Assembly (NCBI GenBank): GCA_913060475.1
Contig: CAJXSD010000009.1
Coordinates: 1-64,000, forward strand
Length of the DNA stretch: 64,000 nucleotides
Direction of reading: 5' to 3'
From: an uncultured Paracoccaceae bacterium
GTDB lineage: Bacteria > Pseudomonadota > Alphaproteobacteria > Rhodobacterales > Rhodobacteraceae
The number at the start of each line of letters is the position of its first letter. Within the stretch, counting starts at the first letter, position 1. The position numbers and the translations under genes are program-made. Below, piece by piece: positions 28,102-37,725 of this stretch. The notes beneath the pieces are model-generated. The model was given only the letters and a program-made list of their open reading frames with translations. It ran no database searches and was not told the DNA's origin.

Positions 28102-29082
28102 ATGACCCAGCGCACATTACGCCGTTTTTTGACGCAAACACTCTCAGATAATTCAGATTTGGTATTCCTGATTGAGGATATCGCCGCCGCCTGTCGGATC
28201 ATTGCCGATCGTGTGCGCAATGCGCCCTTTGACGGTGATCTGGGCACAACGAAAACCGAAAATGTGCAGGGCGAATTGCAAAAACCATTGGATTTGATCG
28301 CAAATGATGTGGTCGAACGCGTCTGCGCCAACAGTCCGCGCTTGGCCGCCTTGGTTTCCGAAGAGGTCGAAGAGGTCACATGGCTAAAACCCCCGCAAAA
28401 GGGCGATTTCGTGTTGTATTTTGACCCCTTGGACGGGTCGTCAAATTTGGATGTGAACCTGTCGGTGGGCACCATTTTTTCCATCATGCAAATCACGCAG
28501 GATGGCCAGCGTGATATTTTGCGCCCCGGGCGTAACCAGATTTGTGCGGGCTATGCGATTTACGGGCCAACCACGATGTTGGTGTTCAGTTTGGGCCAGG
28601 GCGTCAATGGGTTTTCGTGCCATTCCACCACTGGGGAATTTCGCCTGACGCATTCCAATTTACGGGTGCCCGAAACAACGACCGAGTTTGCGATTAACGC
28701 GTCGCGGCAAATGTTTTGGGATGGTGCCATTCAATCCTATGTTGCGGATTGTGTGGCGGGTGTTTCGGGCCCAAGGGGGCAATATTTCAACATGCGTTGG
28801 ACCGCCTCGATGGTTGCCGAAGTGCACCGCATTTTGATGTGCGGCGGCGTGTTTTTGTATCCCAAGGATCGCGAAAATGCGGCCAAGGGTGGGCGGCTGC
28901 GTTTGATGTACGAAGCCAATCCAATGGCCTGGATTATTCAGGCCGCCGGTGGGGATGCAACAACGGGGGATACACAGATTTTGGATGTTATCCCGACCGA
29001 GGCCCATCAACGCGTCCCCGTGATCTTGGGGTCCGCACAAGAGGTGGACACAATCCGCCGTTATTACCGTAGGCAGGGTTAA
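28102..29082 (+). CDS. fbp: Fructose-1,6-bisphosphatase class I
   Basis: 326 residues. The hallmark metal- and phosphate-binding FDPLDGSSNLDVNLSVGTIF is complete, together with SEEVEEV and the C-terminal GGRLRLMYEANPMAWIIQAA with the lysine-free variant of the substrate loop typical for this group. It hydrolyses fructose 1,6-bisphosphate to fructose 6-phosphate in gluconeogenesis. First gene of a plus-strand run to 33234. Upstream 226 bases are shared with the DeoR gene as a divergent control region. Confidence 0.93.
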   Translation: MTQRTLRRFLTQTLSDNSDLVFLIEDIAAACRIIADRVRNAPFDGDLGTTKTENVQGELQKPLDLIANDVVERVCANSPRLAALVSEEVEEVTWLKPPQKGDFVLYFDPLDGSSNLDVNLSVGTIFSIMQITQDGQRDILRPGRNQICAGYAIYGPTTMLVFSLGQGVNGFSCHSTTGEFRLTHSNLRVPETTTEFAINASRQMFWDGAIQSYVADCVAGVSGPRGQYFNMRWTASMVAEVHRILMCGGVFLYPKDRENAAKGGRLRLMYEANPMAWIIQAAGGDATTGDTQILDVIPTEAHQRVPVILGSAQEVDTIRRYYRRQG

Positions 29083-29090
29083 GGTGTCCC

Positions 29091-30245
29091 ATGCAAATTT
29101 CGACCAGCCTGATGCAGCCAAAACATGTAATTTCAGGGCGCGGCACGCGTGATCAGTTGATTGCAGCCCTGCCCACGAATGCCCGCAATTGTTTGGTTGT
29201 GCATTCGCGTTCGGCCCGTTGGGCGCAGGAATTTTGCAAATCGGCCGAACTGGCCGGGGTGCGGGTCCGGTGCCAGCTGGCCAATGGTGAACCCGATTTG
29301 GATGATGTGCGCCAAATTCTGGCCGGTTTTCAGGGCGCAGATATACAAGCCGTGATCGCAATCGGCGGCGGGGCGGCCATTGACCTGGGCAAAGCCATTT
29401 CTGCCCTGCTGCCACAGGATCATGATCCGCTAAAATACCTTGAGGTCGTGGGCGATGGGCACAAGATGGAACACGATCCGCTGTTTTTTGCAGCCATACC
29501 CACAACATCAGGCACAGGGGCCGAAGCCACGAAAAACGCGGTGATCACCGTGCCCGATCATGGCGTAAAAGTCAGCCTGCGCGATGATCGCATGATCCCT
29601 GATCTGGTTGTCTTGGATCCCGATCTGGTCGATGGTTTGCCCGCGCCAATCACCTTTATGACGGGGCTGGATGCGATAACGCAATTGATGGAACCCTATC
29701 TGTCCCAGCGGGCAACATCCCAGACAGACGAAATTTGCCTGCAAGGTCTGCGTTTGGCATTGCCAGCCCTGCATCAGCTGACATTGGGGGAAAACCGCGC
29801 CGCGCGTGATGCCATGTCACAGGCAGCGTATCTAAGTGGTGTGGCCTTGGCCAATGCGGGTTTGGGGGTTGTTCACGGATTGGCAGGGATCATGGGCGGC
29901 CAATTGGGGGTCGCGCATGGGACGATTTGCGCCCGACTGTTGCCGTCGGCCATGCGGGTCAATCGTTTGGCCTGTCTTGAGCAGGGTTGCCCTGTTGACA
30001 AATTTGATCACATCGCGGCCCTTGTCCAGCAATCTTGGCCGAATGCAACGGGGGAACTGGATCGCGATTTATTCGGTTTCGTCGCAGGGCGCGGGATTGC
30101 CAAATTGCCACAAACGATGCTGGATGCGCCGATGATCGACACATTGGTTGACGGGGCATTGCAGGCGTCAAGTTATAAAACCAACCCCGTCGCATTGTCG
30201 CGTGATCAGATCAAACAGGTGTTACAAGGGGCCTGCCAAATCTGA
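29091..30245 (+). CDS. Iron-containing (group III) alcohol dehydrogenase
   Basis: 384 residues. NAD(P)-binding IAIGGGAAIDLGKAIS and TTSGTGAEATKNAVI identify the family. Of the usual metal ligands, the aspartate (GLDAITQLMEPY) and two histidines (GVVHGLAG and VAHGT) are present, but the position normally occupied by a histidine in the DAxxH motif is glutamine. The group keeps this variation in some subfamilies, so activity with altered metal binding is possible. Starts 9 bases after fbp. Substrate unknown, possibly a sugar alcohol or hydroxy acid. Confidence 0.88.
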   Translation: MQISTSLMQPKHVISGRGTRDQLIAALPTNARNCLVVHSRSARWAQEFCKSAELAGVRVRCQLANGEPDLDDVRQILAGFQGADIQAVIAIGGGAAIDLGKAISALLPQDHDPLKYLEVVGDGHKMEHDPLFFAAIPTTSGTGAEATKNAVITVPDHGVKVSLRDDRMIPDLVVLDPDLVDGLPAPITFMTGLDAITQLMEPYLSQRATSQTDEICLQGLRLALPALHQLTLGENRAARDAMSQAAYLSGVALANAGLGVVHGLAGIMGGQLGVAHGTICARLLPSAMRVNRLACLEQGCPVDKFDHIAALVQQSWPNATGELDRDLFGFVAGRGIAKLPQTMLDAPMIDTLVDGALQASSYKTNPVALSRDQIKQVLQGACQI

Positions 30246-30334
30246 TGGTGATTGTTGAACGCGATCGAAACGCTTGATACTGTTTGTGTCAGGGACCCAG
30301 GGACCATAGAATATCACAATGTCAAAGGTGCGAT

Positions 30335-31021
30335 ATGCAGCGATCACAGATTAATCACATTATGGAACAGGCCGACGAATTTATGCGCCGGTATGGGTTT
30401 GTTTTGCCGCCCTTTGCCTATTGGACGCCCGACCAATTTGTCGAAAATCAATCAGTCGCGCGTCATGTGATCGACACGCGCTGCGGATGGGATATTACCG
30501 ATTACGGTGTGGGCGATTTCGATCGTCAGGGGTTATTTTTGTTTACCCTGCGCAATGGGCGTTTGGCCGATCTGCAACGGGGCGGGGGGATGTGTTACGC
30601 TGAAAAACTGCTGATTTCGCGTCAGGACCAATTATCCCCGATGCATACCCACAGCCTAAAGGCTGAGGACATCATAAACCGCGGCGGCGCGGATTTGGTC
30701 ATTGAACTCTATGGATCTGATGATGTCGGACATTTCGCCGAGGATCGGGGGGGGATCGTGCAATGTGATGGCATTGCCCGCCCCTATGGTCCTGGTGAAA
30801 AACTGGTCCTGAAACCTGGGGCCAGCGTTACCTTGATGCCGGGGGACTGGCATGCCTTTTGGGGTGAGGGCGGCGATGTTTTAATCGGCGAGGTATCGAC
30901 CGTGAACGACGATGAAACCGATAACATTTTCCGCGAACCCATTGGCCGGTTTTCCACAATCCAAGAGGACGTGCCGCCCACGCATTTGCTGGTCAGTGAT
31001 TATGCGCAGTGGTTTTCCTAG
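30335..31021 (+). CDS. D-lyxose isomerase family protein
   Basis: 228 residues from the ATG at 30335, matching the usual size of D-lyxose ketol-isomerases. The cupin metal site is visible: SPMHTHSLKAEDIINRGG with HxH and glutamate, and the later histidine in MPGDWHAFWGEG. It interconverts D-lyxose and D-xylulose, or D-mannose and D-fructose. Next to hexitol and arabinitol genes it could route a sugar to fructose or xylulose. An in-frame upstream extension (from 30284) lacks a ribosome site. Confidence 0.9.
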   Translation: MQRSQINHIMEQADEFMRRYGFVLPPFAYWTPDQFVENQSVARHVIDTRCGWDITDYGVGDFDRQGLFLFTLRNGRLADLQRGGGMCYAEKLLISRQDQLSPMHTHSLKAEDIINRGGADLVIELYGSDDVGHFAEDRGGIVQCDGIARPYGPGEKLVLKPGASVTLMPGDWHAFWGEGGDVLIGEVSTVNDDETDNIFREPIGRFSTIQEDVPPTHLLVSDYAQWFS

Positions 31022-31023
31022 AC

Positions 31024-32271
31024 ATGCAGTATGAGGCTGCGAAATCATTTCTAACCGATTTGTTTCGGGTGGCCTATCAGGCGGCCGATCCGATGCTGCG
31101 GGTTGCCCCCTATTTACCACCGCTGCCCAAGGGGAAATTGATCGTCATAGGTGCCGGTAAAGCATCGGCGCGCATGGCCGAAGCCGTCGAGGCCCATTAC
31201 GGACCCTGCGCGGGCTGTGTCGTGACGCGCTATGGCTATGAACGGCCGACCCAAGGCATCGAAATTCTATCCGCCGCCCACCCTGTCCCGGATCAGGCGG
31301 GTGTTCTGGCAACCCAGCGGATTTTTCAGTCGGTTCAGAATTTGTCCCCCGATGATGCGGTGATTGCGCTGATTTCCGGTGGGGGATCCGCATTATTGTG
31401 TGCGCCTGTCCCTGGGGTCAGTCTGGACGACAAAATGGCGCTGACGCAACAGCTGTTGGACAGTGGGGCGGCCATCGACGAAATCAACACGGTTCGCAAA
31501 ACGTTGTCCCTGGTCAAGGGCGGAAAATTGGCGCAGGCCTGTGCGCCGGCGCGTGTGGTCAATCTGCTGATTTCGGATGTCGCGGGCGATGATCCTGAAT
31601 TTATCGCCTCTGGCCCCACAGTGCCCAGTCATATCACCGCGGCGCAGGCGATGGACATTGTGACCCGGTGGGGCATTGCGCTGTCCGATCCTGTGGCACA
31701 GGCCGTTTCGCAGTATCGTGCGCCGGATTTGGGGAAATCAAGGATTGAGACCCATATTATTGCGTCCCCGATGGCATCGCTGCGGGCCGCCGCGGCGCAG
31801 GCGACATCCTGTGATGTCCGGATTCTGGGCGACGCCATCGAGGGCGAGGCCCGCGATCTGGCGCGTGATCATGCGGCCCAAGCGCAAGCCATTCAGGCAC
31901 AACGCCCCAAGCGGCCGGTGCTGTTGCTGTCGGGGGGCGAATGTACGGTCACACGCTGCGGCGATGGTAGTGGGGGTCCGAATGCCGAATATACCCTAGC
32001 GGCCGCGCTGGCGCTGAATGGGCGGACTGGGATCCATGTTTTGGCCTGTGACACCGATGGTGTCGATGGCGCGGCCGAGGTGGCGGGCGCCTATGCGGGT
32101 CCCGATACATTGACGCGTGCGCAGCAGAAAAACATATTCCCCGAACAGGCGCTTGCGCGAAACGATGCACATGGTTTTTTTGCCGCGCTTGGTGATCAGA
32201 TTATCACGGGGCCGACCCTGACAAACGTGAATGATTTTCGGGCTATTTTGATTGAGGGCATGGCCGAATGA
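31024..32271 (+). CDS. Glycerate 2-kinase (MOFRL family)
   Basis: 415 residues starting at 31024, two bases after the isomerase stop. The N-terminal half has KLIVIGAGKASARMAEAVE and ALISGGGSALLCAPVPGV; the C-terminal MOFRL domain has GPNAEYTLAAALAL and ACDTDGVDGAAEVAGAYAG. It phosphorylates D-glycerate to 2-phosphoglycerate (garK/gckA type). It links the upstream oxidation steps to glycolysis. The stop overlaps the next gene (ATGA). Confidence 0.92.
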   Translation: MQYEAAKSFLTDLFRVAYQAADPMLRVAPYLPPLPKGKLIVIGAGKASARMAEAVEAHYGPCAGCVVTRYGYERPTQGIEILSAAHPVPDQAGVLATQRIFQSVQNLSPDDAVIALISGGGSALLCAPVPGVSLDDKMALTQQLLDSGAAIDEINTVRKTLSLVKGGKLAQACAPARVVNLLISDVAGDDPEFIASGPTVPSHITAAQAMDIVTRWGIALSDPVAQAVSQYRAPDLGKSRIETHIIASPMASLRAAAAQATSCDVRILGDAIEGEARDLARDHAAQAQAIQAQRPKRPVLLLSGGECTVTRCGDGSGGPNAEYTLAAALALNGRTGIHVLACDTDGVDGAAEVAGAYAGPDTLTRAQQKNIFPEQALARNDAHGFFAALGDQIITGPTLTNVNDFRAILIEGMAE

Positions 32272-32630
32272 AAAACCTGATCCATCTTTTGTCGGTTTTG
32301 AAATCACATCACCCCCGCCTGTTTTGGGGGACTGTTTTGGCAGGAACAGCGGCCTGCATTTTTGCAGCCAAGCTGATCTTGTTCACGATTTATTGGATGG
32401 ATCCGGATCACAGGTTTCACGCCCCCGAACCCTGGATGACGCCAGGCTATATTGCGCGGTCGCATGATGTGCCCCCGCAACAGATTGCCGAATTTCTGGG
32501 TCTTGGCGGAGCCAGCGATCATCCCATGACCCTAGCACAGATTGCACAGAAACAGGGGCGCGATATTGACACCCTGTTGTCCCAATTGAATGATTGGCTG
32601 GTCGCAACGCATGGGGTGCCCCGTGACTGA
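32268..32630 (+). CDS. Small membrane-anchored protein of unknown function
   Basis: 120 residues, not recognised. One hydrophobic segment (about residues 18-43) is followed by a soluble part with HAPEPWMTPGYIARSHDVPP and an amphipathic C-terminus that resembles a LysM-like or HTH-like small helical domain (LAQIAQKQGRDIDTLLSQL). The start overlaps the glycerate kinase stop and the end overlaps the DedA start, so it is co-translated with both. Probably inner-membrane with a periplasmic tail. Confidence 0.7.
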   Translation: MKNLIHLLSVLKSHHPRLFWGTVLAGTAACIFAAKLILFTIYWMDPDHRFHAPEPWMTPGYIARSHDVPPQQIAEFLGLGGASDHPMTLAQIAQKQGRDIDTLLSQLNDWLVATHGVPRD

Positions 32631-33234
32631 GCAGGCCTTGGAATTTGTGGCGCTGTGGGGATTGCCCAGTCTGGCATTGATTGTGATGCTATCGTGCCTT
32701 GCCATCCCTGTGCCATCCTCCTTGGTGATGCTGGCCTGTGGATCGATGATTGCCGCGGGTGAATTGCCGATGATCATCACATGGGCCGTATCGGTGGGTG
32801 CGGCGGTTGTGGGGGATCAAATTGGGTATGGCGTCGGGCGATTATGGGGGGCACCCCTGTTGGCGCGCCTGAAACGGGCCAATCCGAAATCACGGCTTGT
32901 GGATCGCGCCAAGGTTCAATTGCACCGGTCGGGGTGGGCCAGTGTTTTTGTGTCGCGTTGGCTGATGTCGCCCTTGGGGCCTTATGTGAACGTTTTGTGC
33001 GGGGCTACGCATTTCCGGTGGGGTTTATTTACCTTTTGGGCGCTGTGTGGTGAAATCGTTTGGGTCACGATGTATCTGGCGCTGGGCTATGCCTTTGGGC
33101 ATAGTATTCAATTCATTGCGGAAATTTCGGCGGATGTGAATGGTATCTTGGTGTCGTTTGGGGTGATTTTTGCCGTGTTGTGGTATGCCCATCACTGGGC
33201 CAAACGCCGAGGCCTGTTGTCGCACAAATCCTGA
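32623..33234 (+). CDS. DedA family membrane protein
   Basis: 203 residues if the GTG at 32623 is used (an ATG at 32611 is also possible). DedA/VTT features are CLAIPVPSSLVMLACGS, VVGDQIGYGVGR, FVSRWLMSPLGPYVN and CGATHFRWGLFTFWAL, with about five membrane segments. Members are proposed to scramble or flip undecaprenyl phosphate or phospholipids and to help keep the proton gradient. Overlaps the preceding small gene by eight bases and ends next to the convergent LysR stop. Confidence 0.9.
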   Translation: MTEQALEFVALWGLPSLALIVMLSCLAIPVPSSLVMLACGSMIAAGELPMIITWAVSVGAAVVGDQIGYGVGRLWGAPLLARLKRANPKSRLVDRAKVQLHRSGWASVFVSRWLMSPLGPYVNVLCGATHFRWGLFTFWALCGEIVWVTMYLALGYAFGHSIQFIAEISADVNGILVSFGVIFAVLWYAHHWAKRRGLLSHKS

Positions 33235-33240
33235 CACAGG

Positions 33241-34128
33241 CTAGGATAGGTTCGATATCCGTTTTGCTGCCGTCAATAATGCGGCCAATGTCGGGGTGTG
33301 GGGTTCGCTGTATTGCGCCACCAGCCCCACGGTATGCCCCCCATGGCCGCCGGTGATTGGAATGGTTTTGATCGGTTTTCCCTGTGCCAAGAAATGCGCC
33401 ATATCTTGGGGCAGGATTGTCAACCACCCACGTTCGACCACGTTAGACACCAAAACAATGGTCGAATTGGATTCAATGGTGGATTGGATGCTGATGTCAT
33501 ATTGCGCGAAATTGCGGTCAATGATGCGACGGTTTTGCATGTCTGGCGTTAATAAACACAGACGTTCATGGTTCAAATCCGCCCAACTGACGCTGTCGCG
33601 TTTGGCAAATTCGGACGCGGTAGAACAGACCAGCAAATATCGTTCACGATATAGCGGCGCCGTACTGACCCGCCCCAGCGGTTCATTGTCCAAATACGAC
33701 AGGCCCACATCGATTTCCAAATTATCAATCATTTTCAAAATTTCAGCCGATGTGCGCGACAAAATTTTGAACCGAACCTTGGGGTGTTTGTCACAAAAAT
33801 AACTGGCCAGTTTCGACGCCCATGTCAGCGCGGTTGGAATAACGGCCATACGCAATTGCCCCGATAAACCGTGCCGGGTTTGGCGCATTTCCTCTTTCAA
33901 TTGGCGGGTGTCGCCCACGATTTTACGCGCCCATATTAGGGCATTTTGGCCCTCGGGGGTTAATCCGCCAAAGCGGGATCCGCGAAAAATCAACTGAACC
34001 CCCAGCTGATCTTCGAGCTGTTTGATCCCGCTGGACAGGGTCGGTTGGGTGATCCCCAAACTTTCGGCGGCGCGGCCAAAATGTTCGTGGCGCGCAACGG
34101 CAAGGAACATTTCCAGTTTATCAATCAT
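33241..34128 (-). CDS. LysR family transcriptional regulator
   Basis: 295 residues. HTH residues 1-60 include HEHFGRAAESLGITQPTLSS and IKQLEDQLGVQLIFR; the effector domain follows. It is convergent with the DedA gene and runs in the same direction as copZ with a 27-base gap (34129-34155), so it could be co-transcribed with copZ. Its target is not evident. LysR proteins rarely control copper efflux, so it may regulate another locus. Confidence 0.9.
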   Translation of the reverse strand: MIDKLEMFLAVARHEHFGRAAESLGITQPTLSSGIKQLEDQLGVQLIFRGSRFGGLTPEGQNALIWARKIVGDTRQLKEEMRQTRHGLSGQLRMAVIPTALTWASKLASYFCDKHPKVRFKILSRTSAEILKMIDNLEIDVGLSYLDNEPLGRVSTAPLYRERYLLVCSTASEFAKRDSVSWADLNHERLCLLTPDMQNRRIIDRNFAQYDISIQSTIESNSTIVLVSNVVERGWLTILPQDMAHFLAQGKPIKTIPITGGHGGHTVGLVAQYSEPHTPTLAALLTAAKRISNLS

Positions 34129-34155
34129 GTCCTATGCGTGCCTTGGGGGTGGATG

Positions 34156-34350
34156 TTATGCGGGCTGGGCGTCAAAGCCAATATCATCCAACACGTCAAT
34201 GATGTGTTGTGCAGATGGCGCGTTTTTCACATCGATTGTACGGCTGTCCAGATCGCAGCTGACCGACGCACCGTCAAATGCCTGTGTAATTGCGGTCTGA
34301 ATGCTGGATGTGCAATGCCCACATGACATATCTGGAACGTGAAATTTCAT
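34156..34350 (-). CDS. copZ: Copper chaperone, heavy-metal-associated domain
   Basis: 64 residues, a single HMA domain. The copper-binding MSCGHC motif is at residues 8-13 (MKFHVPDMSCGHCTSSIQTA). The start is the ATG at 34350; the longer frame is not supported. It would deliver Cu(I) to the ATPase encoded divergently 86 bases away. Confidence 0.9.
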   Translation of the reverse strand: MKFHVPDMSCGHCTSSIQTAITQAFDGASVSCDLDSRTIDVKNAPSAQHIIDVLDDIGFDAQPA

Positions 34351-34436
34351 AAATACTGCCTTTCGACTAAGGTCGGTGCTTTGGTTGAAACGGGGGCCGT
34401 TTGCGCATATGTACATCAGAGTAAAGGCAGGCCCGC

Positions 34437-36938
34437 ATGTCGTCACAACTATCGCAAAAAGGCCACGTTATGGCAACCACAATACCGGTTCATATTCGCA
34501 TTTCTGGGATGCACTGTGCGTCATGCGTGGCGCGTGTGGAACGGGGGTTATCACGTATTGATGGGCTGTCAAATATCTCGGTCAATCTGACCACAGAAAC
34601 TGGCCATTTCGACGCCGCGGCGCCTAATCATTTGGCCCAAGCGGTCGCCTGTTTGGATAAACTGGGCTTTCCCGCCCTGACCGAAACGGTCGATTTATCC
34701 ATAGGGGGGATGACCTGTGCGTCCTGCGCGGCGCGGATTGATCGCGCCCTTGCCAAAATACCTGGGGTCCAGTCGGTATCGGTGAATTTGGCAACCGAAC
34801 GTGCAACGGTGACCTATCTGGCGGATATGGTCACGATGTCCGGTTTGATGCGTAAAATTGCAAAATTGGGGTTTTCGGCCAGCCCTGTGACCCCTGATGG
34901 TCAAACAGGGGTCGCGGTGGGGTCCGATCGGGAAAACGGCGGCCCTGGCCACGCGTTGTGGGTCAAATTTATGATGGCCTTGCTGTTGACCCTGCCAGTG
35001 TTTGTCTTGGAAATGGGCGGTCATTTGGTTCCTGCGGTGCATCATTGGGTGCAAATGACGCTGGGCACGCAGACCAGTTGGATGATCCAGCTGATTTTGA
35101 CCAGTTTGGTGTTAATTGGTCCCGGGCGTGATTTTTACACCAAGGGTCTGAACGCATTGCGGCGTGGTGGGCCCGACATGAATTCCTTGGTGGCTGTTGG
35201 GACCTTGGCCGCCTATGGCTATAGCTTGGTGGTGATGATCTGGCCTGAACTGGTGCCGGATCAGGCCCGTGCTGTATATTTTGAATCGGCTGCTGTGATT
35301 GTGACTTTGGTTTTGGCGGGCCGCTACCTTGAGGCGCGCGCCAAGGGCAAAACGGGTGCCGCCATTCGGGCACTGCTGGATTTGCAGCCCGCTTCGGCCC
35401 AGGTGGAACGGAACGGCCAAGTGGTCGATTGTGATCTGGGCGACATCGTGCTGAACGATGTGTTGCTGGTCCGCCCTGGCGAACGGATCGCAACCGATGG
35501 TCAGGTGATTGACGGCCAATCGCATGTCGATGAAAGCATGCTGACAGGCGAAGCCATTCCCGTTGACAAACACACAGGATCAACCGTGACCGGTGGCACC
35601 GTGAACCTGACGGGTTTATTGCGCGTGGCGGTCACGCAGGTCGGTGATGACACCCGTTTGGCCCAGATCATTCGCATGGTGGAACGTGCGCAAAACACCA
35701 AACTGCCTATCCAAAATTTGGTTGATCAGGTGACATTGTGGTTTGTGCCTATCGTTATGGGATTGTCTGCGCTGACCGTTTTGATTTGGCTGTTATTTGC
35801 ACCAACACTGGATGTGTCGTTTGCCTTGGTCGCGGGGGTTTGCGTTTTGATTATCGCTTGTCCCTGTGCCATGGGGTTGGCAACGCCCACATCGATTATG
35901 GTTGGAATGGGGCGCGCCGCCGGTTTGGGGATTTTGTTCCGCCAAGGCCAGGCCTTGCAGGAATTATCACAGGTGGCTGTCGTCGCATTGGATAAAACCG
36001 GTACCGTAACATTGGGCCAGCCCGAGGTGACCGAATTCCAAGCGGGCCCAGCCCATGACCCGAACGATGTTTTATCTGCCATCGCAGGGATCGAGGCAGG
36101 ATCACAACATCCCGTTGCCACCGCGATTTTAAGGTATGCCGCGACCCAAGGTGCGGTGCCTGCCGCAGCGACCGATTTCCACAACACCACGGGCCGCGGT
36201 GTTCAGGCGCGGGTGTCTGGTTGCAGATATGCAATTGGTTCCGCGCAATTCATGGCGGATTTGGGGGTCTCCACAGACGACTGGATCACACGAGAATTGG
36301 AATGGTGCGCCCAGGGTAAAACCGTTTTATATGTCGCCCGTGACGCGCAAATTGCAGCCCTAATCGCTGTATCTGATCCTGTGAAACCGGATAGCCCGAC
36401 CGCGATTGCGGCCCTTGCCAACGCTGGCCTGCGTGTGGTTATGATTTCAGGTGATAAATCCGAAACCGCCCATGCGGTTGCGCGCAGTGTTGGCATTGAT
36501 CATGTGATCGCAGAGGTTTTACCAGATGGCAAGGTTGATGCGGTCAAACAGTTGCGCGCCGAATACGGCCCGGTGGCCTTTGTCGGTGACGGGATCAACG
36601 ATGCACCGGCCTTGGCCGTTGCCGATGTTGGCGTCGCGATTGGCACGGGAACCGATATCGCAATTGAGGCGGCCGATGTTGTGTTGATGTCAGGCGCGCT
36701 GGGCGGTATCGTCAATGCCATTGATTTATCGCACAAAACCTTGCGGAATATTCGCCAGAACCTGTTTTGGGCCTTTGCCTATAATGTGGTTCTGATCCCT
36801 GTTGCGATGGGGGTTTTGTATCCAGTCTGGGGCATTTTGTTGTCACCGATGTTGGCGGCAGGGGCGATGGCATTTTCATCGGTATTTGTGGTCAGTAATG
36901 CGTTGCGCCTGCGCCGTGCATTGCCTGCCCAATCCTGA
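34437..36938 (+). CDS. copA: Copper-exporting P1B-type ATPase
   Basis: 833 residues. Two N-terminal HMA domains carry GMHCASC (24-30) and GMTCASC (91-97). Then come the actuator TGEAIPVD, the membrane CPC site in [14 protein letters not shown], the phosphorylation site DKTGTVTLG, the HP dipeptide in [10 protein letters not shown] and the hinge [20 protein letters not shown]. The last two helices have [11 protein letters not shown] and [17 protein letters not shown], as in Cu(I) pumps. An ATG at 34470 is an alternative start. Exports Cu(I) from cytosol to periplasm. All key residues are present. Confidence 0.95.
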   Translation: MSSQLSQKGHVMATTIPVHIRISGMHCASCVARVERGLSRIDGLSNISVNLTTETGHFDAAAPNHLAQAVACLDKLGFPALTETVDLSIGGMTCASCAARIDRALAKIPGVQSVSVNLATERATVTYLADMVTMSGLMRKIAKLGFSASPVTPDGQTGVAVGSDRENGGPGHALWVKFMMALLLTLPVFVLEMGGHLVPAVHHWVQMTLGTQTSWMIQLILTSLVLIGPGRDFYTKGLNALRRGGPDMNSLVAVGTLAAYGYSLVVMIWPELVPDQARAVYFESAAVIVTLVLAGRYLEARAKGKTGAAIRALLDLQPASAQVERNGQVVDCDLGDIVLNDVLLVRPGERIATDGQVIDGQSHVDESMLTGEAIPVDKHTGSTVTGGTVNLTGLLRVAVTQVGDDTRLAQIIRMVERAQNTKLPIQNLVDQVTLWFVPIVMGLSALTVLIWLLFAPTLDVSFALVAGVCVLIIACPCAMGLATPTSIMVGMGRAAGLGILFRQGQALQELSQVAVVALDKTGTVTLGQPEVTEFQAGPAHDPNDVLSAIAGIEAGSQHPVATAILRYAATQGAVPAAATDFHNTTGRGVQARVSGCRYAIGSAQFMADLGVSTDDWITRELEWCAQGKTVLYVARDAQIAALIAVSDPVKPDSPTAIAALANAGLRVVMISGDKSETAHAVARSVGIDHVIAEVLPDGKVDAVKQLRAEYGPVAFVGDGINDAPALAVADVGVAIGTGTDIAIEAADVVLMSGALGGIVNAIDLSHKTLRNIRQNLFWAFAYNVVLIPVAMGVLYPVWGILLSPMLAAGAMAFSSVFVVSNALRLRRALPAQS

Positions 36939-37017
36939 TCCGATTGGTCCTGATGCCCATGGGATTGACAGTAGCGATAAAAATCGTGATCCATGGGCAA
37001 AAATTCAGGGAATTGAA

Positions 37018-37725
37018 ATGACACAGAAAATTGTCCTTTTGCCAGGAATGATGTGTGACCACAGACTGTATGCCGGATTGATCGAACGTTTTTCGGATCG
37101 CTATGATATCCAGTGCCTTGATCTGGTGGGCCAACGTTCGGTGCCTGACATGGCGCAATCGGTGCTGGATCGTGTTCAGGGGCGGTTCCATTTGGTGGGG
37201 TTGTCCATGGGGGGCATTGTCGCGCTGCCCGTGGCCCTGCAGGCGCCCGATCGTGTTGCGTCCCTGGTATTGTTGGATACCAACGCGCGTGCGGATCGTG
37301 CCGAAGTTGCCCCGTTGCGCGATGCCCAGATTGAAACCGTAAAACACGGCGGGTTGGCGGATGTCTTGTCCCAGCAAATGATCCCCAACTATTTTCATGA
37401 CAGGCCGGCCCATGCGGATCAAGAAAGTATCTGTCTGACAATGGGGCTGGATTTGGGGGCAAAGGTCTTTGAAAATCAGTCGCTGGCGCTAATGCATCGC
37501 GGCGCTGTCACGGATCGTTTGGGCGACATTCGCTGTCCAACCCTGATAGCGATGGGCGCGCATGATAAATTGTGTTCGCTGCACGATCACCAGACCATGG
37601 CCCAGGGAATCACGGGATCACAATTTCATATTATTCCAAACTGTGGACATATCCCCACTATGGAAACGCCAGAGGCTGTCAATCAACTGGCAGAAACATT
37701 TTACGCACAACAGGATGGAACATAA
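37018..37725 (+). CDS. Alpha/beta hydrolase
   Basis: 235 residues from the ATG at 37018. The start KIVLLPGMMCDHRLYAGLI, the nucleophile elbow VGLSMGGIVALPVAL and the histidine in NCGHIPTMETPEAVNQL give a complete catalytic triad pattern. The substrate cannot be inferred. The HpcH/HpaI aldolase begins at the stop (gap of zero), indicating an operon. An esterase releasing an acid for the aldolase pathway is possible. Confidence 0.88.
   Translation: MTQKIVLLPGMMCDHRLYAGLIERFSDRYDIQCLDLVGQRSVPDMAQSVLDRVQGRFHLVGLSMGGIVALPVALQAPDRVASLVLLDTNARADRAEVAPLRDAQIETVKHGGLADVLSQQMIPNYFHDRPAHADQESICLTMGLDLGAKVFENQSLALMHRGAVTDRLGDIRCPTLIAMGAHDKLCSLHDHQTMAQGITGSQFHIIPNCGHIPTMETPEAVNQLAETFYAQQDGT

Noticed and set aside
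28660-29508. 282-codon minus-strand frame across fbp and the dehydrogenase gene
   Set aside because: Antisense to two well-supported genes and rich in Arg/Pro/His; no domain or ribosome site.
34359-34372. CCTT-N6-AAGG repeat between copZ and copA as a CueR box
   Set aside because: Short arms and spacing unlike the known MerR/CueR sites; no MerR-type gene is nearby.
36955-36998. Inverted repeat GCCCATGG/CCATGGGC after copA
   Set aside because: The arms are 28 bases apart and no T tract follows, so it is not a convincing terminator.
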